64,000 nucleotides of DNA from UBA1876 sp003446665 (lineage in GTDB: Bacteria > Synergistota > Synergistia > Synergistales > Thermovirgaceae). The notes beneath the pieces were generated by a model. It saw only the letters and a list, made by a program, of their open reading frames with translations, had not been told where the DNA came from and did no database searches. The DNA is taken from the NCBI GenBank assembly GCA_040616305.1, contig CP159918.1, forward strand, positions 372,001 to 436,000, in the 5' to 3' direction. Below, piece by piece: positions 51,793-59,775 of this stretch. Both the position numbers and the translations under genes were made by a program. How positions within the stretch are numbered: the stretch's first letter is position 1; every line of letters begins with the position of its first letter.

Positions 51793-52291
51793 ATCTGTTT
51801 TTGATCCTGGGCCAGAGTATATAGGTTAGTGCTATGGAGAGGACCAGGTTGGGGATCATGTAGCTGCCGTTATATGCTACAGAGTAAAACCAGACATTGG
51901 TCCCTTCGGGTGCAAAACTCGCGAAAAAGATGACACCCGACAAAACGTGACAGGCAAACCGCAGGAACGTGCCCAGCGTCAGGCCGAACCAGATGGGCCT
52001 GGGTACAGCGGCGGCAAATCCCAGCACACCAAAGGCAAGGGGATAGTCCAATAACGCCTGGAGGGGGTGCACCACGTAGCCGCCGAGGATGAGCTGCAAA
52101 AGCCCGGCAACGGCGCCGGCACCGGTTCCGGCTTTCAATCCCCATCTCAGGGCGAAGATAAGTATGGGGACGTTTTCCAGGGTTACCGATCCGCCCTGGG
52201 GCATTTGCCAGATACGCAAGTATGACAAGGCGAGTGCCAAAGCCGCGGCAAGGGATGCTTCAACCAGGACTCTCACTTTGTTGCTTTCCAT
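51791..52291 (-). CDS. thiT: Thiamine transporter ThiT (ECF S component)
   Basis: A 166-residue, six-helix membrane protein that binds thiamine and works with an energy-coupling-factor module encoded elsewhere. Hallmarks: N-terminal LVEASLAAALALALSYLRIW and MPQGGSVTLENVPILIFALR, the ThiT thiamine-binding loop. A TPP riboswitch directly upstream confirms the thiamine role. Confidence 0.93.
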   Translation of the reverse strand: MESNKVRVLVEASLAAALALALSYLRIWQMPQGGSVTLENVPILIFALRWGLKAGTGAGAVAGLLQLILGGYVVHPLQALLDYPLAFGVLGFAAAVPRPIWFGLTLGTFLRFACHVLSGVIFFASFAPEGTNVWFYSVAYNGSYMIPNLVLSIALTYILWPRIKNR

Positions 52292-52333
52292 TTACGGGAA
52301 ACTCCTTTCTGGAAATGGGGCGAAGGCGCAACG

Positions 52334-52373
52334 AAAAAGCCCTCCGAACCCGATCGGACCGGAGGGCTTTTTA
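52334..52373 (-). terminator. Terminator of the TPP riboswitch
   Basis: A 13-bp stem (AAAAAGCCCTCCG with CGGAGGGCTTTTT) ends in a T-run on the minus strand. It lies between the riboswitch and thiT and is the expected expression platform. Confidence 0.85.
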
Positions 52374-52397
52374 CCGCGACTGTTTGAGGCAAGCCGC

Positions 52398-52478
52398 AAT
52401 TCCCTTCGCCGGTATAACCCGGATCAGGTTCCAGGGGTCGAGACAGGGTCTCCTCTCAGCCGGTTTTCCGGCTCCCCC
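52398..52478 (-). promoter_or_regulatory. TPP (THI-box) riboswitch
   Basis: On the minus strand the conserved aptamer elements appear in order: CTGAGAGGAGACCCTG, then ACCTGATCCGGGTTATACC and GGCGAAGGGA. This is a textbook thiamine-pyrophosphate aptamer. When TPP is bound, the downstream terminator would form and shut off thiT. Confidence 0.95.
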
Positions 52479-52536
52479 ATTGCCGAGTTTTCTTATACGC
52501 CTCGGGGTTTTGTTTGTCAAACTTGTTTACGCAGGT

Positions 52537-52822
52537 GGCCTGCGGATCGAAGAAGCCCATTTTGGCAAAGGGAGCATCATGCTTCTCAAGATCAAAGTAA
52601 ATAAAGCAAGACACGGACTTGCGTCCGTGCATCGATCCGCAGGACGACAGTCCTACTTTCAACTTTACGTAAGTGGCCTGCGGATCGAAGAAGCCCATTT
52701 TGGCACAGGGAGCATCATACTTCTCAAGATCAAAGTAAATAAAGCAAGACACGGACTTGCGTCCGTGTATCGATCCGCAGGACGACAGCCCTGCTTTCAA
52801 CTTTACGTAAGTGGCCTGCGGA
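52537..52822. repeat. Two 138-bp tandem repeats with nested hairpins, plus a third start
   Basis: Two almost identical 138-base units (52537-52674 and 52675-52812) differ at about five positions, and a third unit begins (GGCCTGCGGA at 52813-52822) and then diverges. Each unit contains an outer 12-bp stem (CCTGCGGATCGA with TCGATCCGCAGG; 52539-52550 with 52632-52643 in unit 1) and an inner 7-bp stem (CACGGAC with GTCCGTG; 52612-52618 with 52623-52629), then a small AGGAC/GTCCT hairpin. The open frames across it merely repeat with the DNA period. It may be a dispersed repeat or a structured RNA; it lies between thiT and thrC. Confidence 0.75.
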
Positions 52823-52946
52823 GTGATGTCTATCCAGATGGCTTTCGGCCAGGGGGCGGCGGTGGTATATTCGTTAGTGTCGTTTATCTTGAAGTTGCCC
52901 TTTAAGGTTTCCGGGGAACGGGAACCGTCGCTTTAAGGGAGGCCTT

Positions 52947-54029
52947 ATGACACTCAGAATATATTGTCCTTCATGCGGGAAAAATTACGAGCCTCGCCTT
53001 CGACCCGTCCGCTGCGATTGCGGGCGACCATTGTCCTGTGTACAGGATTGGGAGGAACTCAAAATCAACAGGTCGGCCCCGGGCATGTGGCGTTATAGTT
53101 CTGCCCTGCCCGAGTCGTTGCGAGACCTTTCGATGGGTGAAGGCTGGACGCCCCTGATACCGGCGAGGTACCAAAAGGGCCCGCTTTACAAGATGGAATT
53201 CATGGCACCCACTGGGTCTTTCAAGGACCGCGGGGCGGTGCTTGTGGTTTCCGACGCCGTTTCGGCCGAATGTGATTCTGTTGTAATCGATTCTTCCGGA
53301 AATGCGGGAGCATCGGTGGCCGCCTATGCGGCGAGGGCCGGCATCAAGGCAACCGTAGTGGTTCCAGAGGGGACTTCCGAGAACAAAAAGCGACAGATCG
53401 CCTCTTTTGGGGCCGAGGTCCTGGCGAAGGGGAAAACTCGTTCGGAAGCGGCCGCCTTTGCTTGGGAAATAGCGAAAGACGTTTTTTATGCCAGCCATGT
53501 ATGGAACCCGCTTTTTCTCGAGGGGACCAAAACGGTCGCCTTCGAGATTTGGGAGCAGCTGGGACAAAGGGCCCCCGATGTGGTGGTCGCCCCGGCGGGA
53601 AACGGAACGCTCCTTTTGGGGCTTTTCAAAGGATTCAGGGAGCTCTCGCAACGGGCTCTGATCGACAGGCTTCCCCGGCTAATTGCCGTTCAGGCGGAAA
53701 AGTGCGCACCTTTACGGAACGCGCTAAGCGGGGGAAAAACTACCTGTGGGAAAACCTGCGCGGAGGGTATAGCTGTTTCGAGCCCCCCAAGGGTTGATGA
53801 GATGCTCAAAGCTGTGCGTTCTACCCGCGGCGATGTGGTCACCGTGGACGAAGACAGAATTCTCAAGATGAAAAAGGCTCTGGCAAAAGACGAAGGCCTT
53901 TACGTGGAAACGACGGCTGCAGCAGCCCCGGCGGCTGAACGGATGCTTAGGGAAACCGGCTATTTCAAAAACGGAGAAACTGTAGTCGTACCGCTTACGG
54001 GCTCGGGCCTCAAAAGTCAGGAATCTTGA
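52947..54029 (+). CDS. thrC: Threonine synthase-type PLP enzyme
   Basis: Converts O-phosphohomoserine to threonine. The 360-residue protein has an N-terminal zinc ribbon (YCPSCGKNY, then VRCDCGRPL), the PLP-lysine motif APTGSFKDRG near 88-96, SSGNAGASVAAYA and the glycine loop APAGNGTLL. The zinc ribbon and the fold-type II core fit archaeal/type 2 threonine synthases, although related lyases share it. AAGGGAGG precedes ATG 52947. It is followed by fumarase genes after 28 bases. Confidence 0.83.
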   Translation: MTLRIYCPSCGKNYEPRLRPVRCDCGRPLSCVQDWEELKINRSAPGMWRYSSALPESLRDLSMGEGWTPLIPARYQKGPLYKMEFMAPTGSFKDRGAVLVVSDAVSAECDSVVIDSSGNAGASVAAYAARAGIKATVVVPEGTSENKKRQIASFGAEVLAKGKTRSEAAAFAWEIAKDVFYASHVWNPLFLEGTKTVAFEIWEQLGQRAPDVVVAPAGNGTLLLGLFKGFRELSQRALIDRLPRLIAVQAEKCAPLRNALSGGKTTCGKTCAEGIAVSSPPRVDEMLKAVRSTRGDVVTVDEDRILKMKKALAKDEGLYVETTAAAAPAAERMLRETGYFKNGETVVVPLTGSGLKSQES

Positions 54030-54057
54030 GTTATCCGGCAAAAGCCGGTGAACGCTT

Positions 54058-54960
54058 GTGTTAGAAGCAACAAATGTGAAAAAGCAGCGGGGGGTCGGCA
54101 ATTTGGGGGAAATCCGGAACATACAAATCGACATCATCGAAGACGCGGTCAAGTCCCTGTTTCTCAAGGCCAATACTTCCATAGGACAGGACATATACAA
54201 TGCGCTTTTCGATGGACTGAATAAAACCGAAGAATCTCCGAACGGCCGTGATGTTTTGGGGCAGTTGCTCAAAAACCACGATATCGCGAGGGAAGAAGGC
54301 GTTCCCATATGCCAGGATACCGGGATGGCCGTTGTGTTTCTGGATATCGGCCAGGACGTCCATATAACCGGTGGTTACATCGAAGAAGCAGTCAACAAGG
54401 GCGTGGCGGCGGCCTACGAGGAGGGTTATTTCAGGAAATCCGTGGTTACCGACCCTCTTTTTGACAGAAAGAACACCGGTGACAATACTCCGGCTGTGAT
54501 CCACACTCGGATAGTGCCGGGAAGGCTTCTTCGTATAATGGTCACGCCAAAAGGTTTCGGCAGCGAAAACATGAGTGCCCTGAAGATGCTGACCCCGGCT
54601 TCGGGAGTCGAAGGCGTCGAGGATTTTGTGGCAGATACCGTGATAGCCGCCGGCCCGAACCCCTGCCCCCCGACCATTGTGGGCGTCGGTATAGGCGGGA
54701 CTATGGAGAAGGCGGCAATTCTTGCGAAAAGGGCTACAATGCGTCCAGTGAACGAAAGCCACCCGGAATCCCGATACGCCGAACTGGAAAAGAGGATACT
54801 CGAGAGGATCAACCGGTCCGGGATCGGTCCCGCCGGCCTCGGGGGGAGTATCACGTCCCTTGCGGTGCATATCGAGTATGCTCCCGCACACATCGCCGGA
54901 ACGGCCGTCGCGGTTAACATATGTTGCCACGCCTGCAGACATGCGCAGGTCACCCTTTGA
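54058..54960 (+). CDS. Class I fumarate hydratase, alpha subunit
   Basis: The 300-residue Fe-S subunit of a two-subunit class I fumarase (or L-tartrate dehydratase). The three cluster cysteines are visible in ICQDTGMA (about residue 83), PNPCPPTIVGV (about residue 201) and NICCHACRH near the C terminus. It hydrates fumarate to malate with the beta subunit encoded next. Fumarase is favoured over tartrate dehydratase because C4-dicarboxylate genes surround it, but the two are hard to tell apart. GTG 54058 is the likely start. Confidence 0.88.
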   Translation: MLEATNVKKQRGVGNLGEIRNIQIDIIEDAVKSLFLKANTSIGQDIYNALFDGLNKTEESPNGRDVLGQLLKNHDIAREEGVPICQDTGMAVVFLDIGQDVHITGGYIEEAVNKGVAAAYEEGYFRKSVVTDPLFDRKNTGDNTPAVIHTRIVPGRLLRIMVTPKGFGSENMSALKMLTPASGVEGVEDFVADTVIAAGPNPCPPTIVGVGIGGTMEKAAILAKRATMRPVNESHPESRYAELEKRILERINRSGIGPAGLGGSITSLAVHIEYAPAHIAGTAVAVNICCHACRHAQVTL

Positions 54961-54979
54961 GACAGGGAGGAAGAAATGA

Positions 54980-55531
54980 ATGGAAGCCATCCCCCTGATT
55001 ACGCCTTTTGATACCGACACCGTCAGGCGACTTCGAGCCGGTGACCGTGTAACAATGAGCGGAGTTGTCTATACCGCCCGGGATGCGGCACACAAGAGAA
55101 TGATAGAAGCGATCGAGGCAGGCAGGCTCCTTCCTTTTCCCCTGGAGGGACAAGTTATCTATTACGTGGGCCCCGCACCGGCTCCGCCTGGGTGGGCCGT
55201 AGGACCCGCCGGGCCGACGACCAGCGGCCGCATGGACCCCTACACGCCGAAGCTTCTTGAGCTGGGCCTGAAGGGGATGATAGGAAAAGGGACGAGGTCG
55301 GGAAAGGTAATCGGGGCCATGGAGCGCTACGAAGCAGTTTATTTCGGGGCCGTCGGCGGAGCCGCCGCATTGATAGCAAAGAGTGTCATAAAGACCGAAC
55401 TCGTCGCTTACGAAGACCTTGGACCCGAAGCGATATACCGTTTCACGGTAAGCAAACTTCCACTGACGGTGCTGATAGATTCTCTCGGCAACAGCCTTTA
55501 TACCCAGGGACCGAAAGTGTACCGCCGATAA
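54980..55531 (+). CDS. Class I fumarate hydratase, beta subunit
   Basis: The 183-residue partner of the preceding alpha subunit. Features include the N-terminal VRRLRAGDRVTMSGVVYTARD, the AGPTTSGRMDPYTPKLLELG loop that contacts substrate, and GKGTRSGKV. It follows after 19 bases with AGGGAGG before ATG 54980. Confidence 0.9.
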   Translation: MEAIPLITPFDTDTVRRLRAGDRVTMSGVVYTARDAAHKRMIEAIEAGRLLPFPLEGQVIYYVGPAPAPPGWAVGPAGPTTSGRMDPYTPKLLELGLKGMIGKGTRSGKVIGAMERYEAVYFGAVGGAAALIAKSVIKTELVAYEDLGPEAIYRFTVSKLPLTVLIDSLGNSLYTQGPKVYRR

Positions 55532-55590
55532 GAGGACCTGCACGAGAAACTTTCGGTGGCGGCCTTGACTAAACACTGAAAGGACTTGCC

Positions 55591-56742
55591 ATGACCTTAC
55601 TCACTGACCTTTTTGAAAATGACCTGTTCGCCATGAGCCTTGCTGTTTTTTCGGGCCTCCTCCTTGGGCGGCTTCGCATCGGCAGGATAAGCCTGGGCAT
55701 TTCCGGCGCGTTGTTCACGGGACTAGCCATAGGATTTTTTGGTTTCGTAATAAACAGGGACCTCTTTTTATGGAATCTGGTCGTTTTTGTCGTCAGCGTG
55801 GGCCTTTTGGCTGCCGAGGATGTAATGGTTTTCGTAAGGAGGTTCGGTTTCAGATTTTTCGTACTTTCGGTGGCGGTAACGGGTGCCGGAGCCTTTTCCA
55901 CCTGGGCCTTTGCGAAAATTTTTGCCTCCGGTATCGACCCGCACATCGTCGCCGGGACTTACGTAGGTGCTTTAACCAGCTCTCCGGGGCTTGGCGCCGC
56001 GATGGAAGCCGTCACCGAGGGATCGGCCGTCGCAGCAGGTTATTCAATAGCCTATCCTTTCGGGGTGTTGGCAGTGGTTCTATTTGTGGAGTTGGCACCG
56101 CTTTTTTTCGGAATAGATAACGAAGCTGAAAAGAGGGAACTGAAAGATTTTCTGGCCGCAAGCAAATCGTCGGGAAAAAGCGGCAACCCCTCGGTCTTTT
56201 TTTCCATACTCTCCTTTGTCGGCTGCATGATGGCTGGACTTTTCATCGGCAGCTTGCCGATTCCGGTTCCGGGACTCGGGATTTTGAGGCTTGGGGGAAC
56301 TGGAGGCGCACTGATAGGCGCACTCGTCCTTGGCGCTTTCGGGAACCTGGGGCCTCTGCCTATGCGTATGGACAGACGGGTACTTTCGGTACTGAGGGAC
56401 CTGTCGTTGGCCTTTTTCCTGGCTGCTGTGGGTCTCATGTCCGGTCCCGGGGTTTTGGAAATATTCCGGGAAAGCGGCTGGTTGCTGGTTGTAATCGGGT
56501 CCGTAACGGCTTTGGTTTCTCTCGGTGCGGGGTACATTTTGGGCAGGGTTGTCTGGAAAATGAACTGGGTGCTCCTGGCTGGTGCGATATGCGGAGCCAT
56601 GACCAGCACTCCGGGACTTGGAGCCGCCATCGACGCGACGAAAAGCGAGGAATGCGCGGCCGGGTATGGGGCGACCTACCCTGTGGCGCTTTTTTGCATG
56701 GTTCTTTTCACCACATTGATAGTAAGATCCTTCGGACAATAA
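55591..56742 (+). CDS. AspT/YidE-type duplicated transporter
   Basis: A 383-residue membrane protein of about ten helices in two repeats, each ending with the family loop: LTSSPGLGAAMEAV with AAGYSIAYPFGV, and MTSTPGLGAAIDAT with AAGYGATYPVAL. This is the AspT/YidE/YbjL fold, but the central TrkA-C domains of full-length members are absent. AspT exchanges aspartate and alanine; a dicarboxylate or amino acid substrate is likely here because fumarase genes precede it. Confidence 0.8.
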   Translation: MTLLTDLFENDLFAMSLAVFSGLLLGRLRIGRISLGISGALFTGLAIGFFGFVINRDLFLWNLVVFVVSVGLLAAEDVMVFVRRFGFRFFVLSVAVTGAGAFSTWAFAKIFASGIDPHIVAGTYVGALTSSPGLGAAMEAVTEGSAVAAGYSIAYPFGVLAVVLFVELAPLFFGIDNEAEKRELKDFLAASKSSGKSGNPSVFFSILSFVGCMMAGLFIGSLPIPVPGLGILRLGGTGGALIGALVLGAFGNLGPLPMRMDRRVLSVLRDLSLAFFLAAVGLMSGPGVLEIFRESGWLLVVIGSVTALVSLGAGYILGRVVWKMNWVLLAGAICGAMTSTPGLGAAIDATKSEECAAGYGATYPVALFCMVLFTTLIVRSFGQ

Positions 56743-57047
56743 GATACCTGTCAAATATAAAAAGTTCTGAAACTTCCTGCCTTCGTTCAAAGATGAATTT
56801 GGCTTCTGCCTGGGGTGACGAAGGGCTATAAGCCCTAAATATGGTTGCTCCCAAGAGATTTGTAGTGAGTTGTCTTGAAATTCTACGTAAATTGTTGCAT
56901 TATCGGTCAGGCTGAGGAATAATTGTTGCGTTTGTAACTCGGTTCACCTACTGTATGGTTCTGAAAGCTGAATTCCCATTTCAAAGCCAGCCTAAGGGGA
57001 AAAGCTGAAAATCTTACAGAACGCAGCGTAAAAGGAGGCGTCCTGAA
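56743..57047. promoter_or_regulatory. Intergenic region upstream of the mutase cluster
   Basis: These 305 bases hold no gene and no cobalamin-riboswitch consensus. A promoter candidate is TTGAAA (56875-56880), 17 bases, CATTAT (56898-56903), about 145 bases before the mutase start. A small AGGGCT/AGCCCT hairpin at about 56822-56837 could end the preceding transcript. AAAGGAGGCG at 57031-57040 is the ribosome-binding site of mutA. Confidence 0.35.
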
Positions 57048-58730
57048 GTGTTTGACAAGGAAGAGCTTGAGCGTATCCGGCAAGGCAGGGAAAAATACGA
57101 CGAGAAGGTGGGAAAGGACCTCGCGAAGCATCCGGAACGACGCGAGAAGTTCGAGACCGGAGGCGGTCTTGACTTGGAGCGCCTTTACACACCCGAAGCA
57201 CTGGCCGACAGGGATTACATGGAAGATATCGGTTTCCCCGGCAGCTACCCGTTCACACGCGGGGTGCAGCCGACGATGTACAGGGGACGTCTTTGGACGA
57301 TGAGGCAGTATGCCGGTTTCGGGACGGCCAAGGAGTCCAACGAAAGATACCGTTACCTTCTCGAACAGGGCCAGACAGGCCTTTCCGTGGCCTTCGACCT
57401 TCCGACCCAGATCGGTTACGATTCAGACCATCCCATGGCCCAGGGTGAAGTCGGCAAAGTGGGAGTGGCAATCGACAGCCTCTCTGACATGGAAGTCCTC
57501 TTCGACCAGATACCCCTCGACAAGGTTTCGACCTCGATGACCATAAACGCTCCCGCTTCGGTTCTTTTGGCTATGTACATCGCTGTCGCCGAGAAGCAGG
57601 GCGTTTCGGCGGACAAGCTCTCCGGGACAATCCAAAACGATATCCTCAAGGAATACATCGCAAGGGGAACCTACATTTTCCCGCCCAAACCCTCCATGCG
57701 CATCATTACTGACATCTTTGCTTTCTGCAGCGAAAACGTGCCTAAATGGAACACCATATCCATATCGGGCTACCACATCAGGGAAGCCGGATCGACGGCC
57801 GTCCAGGAAGTTGCTTTTACTCTAGCCGACGGGCTGGCCTACGTTAAGGCCGCCGTGGATGTTGGACTGGACCCGAACGTGTTCGGAAGGCGCCTGTCGT
57901 TTTTCTTCAACGCTCACAACGATTTTCTGGAAGAGGTAGCAAAATTCCGCGCCGCAAGGCGGCTTTGGGCCAGGCTGATGAAAGAGCGCTTCGGCGTAAC
58001 CGACCCGAAGGCGCTTATGCTGAGGTTCCATACCCAGACGGCCGGTAGTACCCTTACGGCCCAGCAGCCCGAAAACAATATCGTCCGTGTAGCTATTCAG
58101 GCGCTGGCCTCGGTTCTTGGCGGGACCCAGTCGCTGCACACAAACAGCTTTGACGAGGCGCTGGCCCTTCCTTCGGAAAAGAGCGTCGGCATAGCCCTTA
58201 AAACCCAACAGATCATTGGTTACGAGTCAGGGGTCGCAAACACCGTGGATCCCCTCGCCGGAAGCTATGCCGTGGAAAGCCTGACCAACGAGATAGAAAA
58301 TCAGGCCAATGAGTATATAGAGAAGATCGACGAAATGGGCGGTATGCTTGTCGCCATCGAGAAAGGGTATGTGCAACAGCAGATCCAGGATGCGGCCTAT
58401 AACTACCAGCGGGCCGTTGAAAGCGGCGACCGCGTGGTTGTCGGCGTCAATCGTTTCCGCAAGGAAGAAGACGGCGAAACCAGGGAACTCCTCAAGGTCG
58501 ATCCCAAAGTCGGCGAGAACCAGGTGCGTGCCCTTAAAGCCGTAAAGGAAAAACGGGACGGCGAAGCCGTCCGAAGGGCCCTGGAAGAAATCCGTAAAGC
58601 AGCTCGTGACGAGAGCCTGAACCTTATGCCTCCGATAATAGAGGCCGTGAAAGTCTACGCCACCGAGGGGGAGATCTGCGGCGTTCTACGGGAAGAGTTC
58701 GGCGAATACAGGGAGAACATCGTCCTCTAG
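57048..58730 (+). CDS. Methylmalonyl-CoA mutase, large (catalytic) subunit
   Basis: The 560-residue catalytic TIM-barrel subunit, without the B12 domain, converts succinyl-CoA to (R)-methylmalonyl-CoA. Conserved motifs are FPGSYPFTRGVQPTMYRG, WTMRQYAGFGTAKESN, GLSVAFDLPTQIGYDSDHP, ISISGYHIREAGS and RFHTQTAGSTLTAQQP. It begins with GTG at 57048 behind AAAGGAGGCG. The B12 domain is the next gene, as in archaea and Synergistota. No MeaB-type protective GTPase is nearby. Confidence 0.95.
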   Translation: MFDKEELERIRQGREKYDEKVGKDLAKHPERREKFETGGGLDLERLYTPEALADRDYMEDIGFPGSYPFTRGVQPTMYRGRLWTMRQYAGFGTAKESNERYRYLLEQGQTGLSVAFDLPTQIGYDSDHPMAQGEVGKVGVAIDSLSDMEVLFDQIPLDKVSTSMTINAPASVLLAMYIAVAEKQGVSADKLSGTIQNDILKEYIARGTYIFPPKPSMRIITDIFAFCSENVPKWNTISISGYHIREAGSTAVQEVAFTLADGLAYVKAAVDVGLDPNVFGRRLSFFFNAHNDFLEEVAKFRAARRLWARLMKERFGVTDPKALMLRFHTQTAGSTLTAQQPENNIVRVAIQALASVLGGTQSLHTNSFDEALALPSEKSVGIALKTQQIIGYESGVANTVDPLAGSYAVESLTNEIENQANEYIEKIDEMGGMLVAIEKGYVQQQIQDAAYNYQRAVESGDRVVVGVNRFRKEEDGETRELLKVDPKVGENQVRALKAVKEKRDGEAVRRALEEIRKAARDESLNLMPPIIEAVKVYATEGEICGVLREEFGEYRENIVL

Positions 58731-58767
58731 CGGACGTTAAGTCGAGGAACGGGAGGCAGGAAGGAAC

Positions 58768-59178
58768 ATGGAAAAGAGGAAGACGCGGGTTGTAGTGGCG
58801 AAGCCCGGGCTTGACGGACACGACCGGGGAGCGAAGGTGGTAGCCAGGGCGCTCAGGGACGCGGGGATGGAGGTTATTTACACGGGTTTACGGCAGAGCC
58901 CCGAGAGCATTGTCGAGACGGCGATCCAGGAGGACGCCGACGCGATAGGCATCAGTATTCTGAGCGGTGCGCACGAGCATTATTTCAAGGCGATCATCGA
59001 TCTTCTGAGGGAAAAGGGAGCGGAAGACATCATAGTATTCGGTGGAGGAGTCATTCCTGAGGATGACATACCCAAGCTAAAGGCTATGGGAGCGGGGGCT
59101 ATTTTTGGCCCGGGAACGCCGACTAAAGAATGCATACGATGGCTCGAAGAGGCGGTAGCATCCAGAAAGAGCGCCTGA
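58768..59178 (+). CDS. Methylmalonyl-CoA mutase, small (B12-binding) subunit
   Basis: A 136-residue Rossmann domain that binds adenosylcobalamin. The cobalt-ligating histidine is in the motif KPGLDGHDRGAK, followed by SILSGAHEHYF and GGGVIPEDD, FGPGTPT. It completes the mutase with the preceding gene, 37 bases upstream. Confidence 0.95.
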   Translation: MEKRKTRVVVAKPGLDGHDRGAKVVARALRDAGMEVIYTGLRQSPESIVETAIQEDADAIGISILSGAHEHYFKAIIDLLREKGAEDIIVFGGGVIPEDDIPKLKAMGAGAIFGPGTPTKECIRWLEEAVASRKSA

Positions 59179-59335
59179 GTACGAAATCGGGCAAATTGTC
59201 GGTTTTGGTATTTTTTGAGTGTTCCGCTTTTCTTTAGATGGTACCTTCTGCCATGGAAAAGTTTAGCGGTAATGTGCAAAATGACTTTCGGCGAGTCCTC
59301 AAAGAGGAACTCCGAAGGGGCTGGGGGGACAGTTT

Positions 59336-59740
59336 ATGAAACCTACTGCTGTAGATCACATAGGGATTGCCGTTAAAAGCATCGAGGAAGCTTTGACTTT
59401 CTGGGAGAAAACCTTGGGCATAGCCTGCACGGGAGTGGAAGAAGTGAGCGAACAGAAGGTCAAGACGGCTTTTTTGCCGCTCGGGGATACGGAAATAGAG
59501 CTTCTTGAGCCGACGGCCGAGGACAGTCCCGTAGCCAAATTTATCGAAAAAAAGGGCGAAGGCATTCACCATCTTGCTATCAGGGTGGAGAACCTTGAAG
59601 AGGCTCTTGAAACCATGAAGGCTAGGGGGATGCGCCTTATAGACGAGAAACCGCGTTATGGTGCCGGAGGAGCAAAGATAGCCTTTGTACACCCGAAGAC
59701 TGCGGGCGGAGTTTTACTCGAGCTGAGCGAGAGAGAATAA
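59336..59740 (+). CDS. mce: Methylmalonyl-CoA epimerase
   Basis: A 134-residue glyoxalase/VOC-fold epimerase that interconverts (R)- and (S)-methylmalonyl-CoA. The metal ligands are in VDHIGIAVKSIEEA (His), GIHHLAIRVENLE (His) and the final Glu of GVLLELSE. It links mutase and decarboxylase, its position in the cluster. An ATG at 59336 follows GGGGGGAC. Confidence 0.94.
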   Translation: MKPTAVDHIGIAVKSIEEALTFWEKTLGIACTGVEEVSEQKVKTAFLPLGDTEIELLEPTAEDSPVAKFIEKKGEGIHHLAIRVENLEEALETMKARGMRLIDEKPRYGAGGAKIAFVHPKTAGGVLLELSERE

Positions 59741-59775
59741 ATCGCCCGATTTTAAGATATAAGGGAGGAAGGGAC

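Noticed and set aside
52456..52905. Open frames over the 138-bp repeats (both strands)
   Set aside because: The frames repeat with the DNA unit, have no ribosome-binding site and overlap the TPP riboswitch; no protein family is recognisable.
54061..55020. 319-codon minus-strand frame opposite the fumarase alpha gene
   Set aside because: It is an antisense shadow of the fumarase gene, which carries all three cluster cysteines.
56743..57047. Cobalamin riboswitch ahead of the B12-dependent mutase
   Set aside because: I could not find the B12-box or the conserved core; only a promoter-like pair and a small hairpin are visible.
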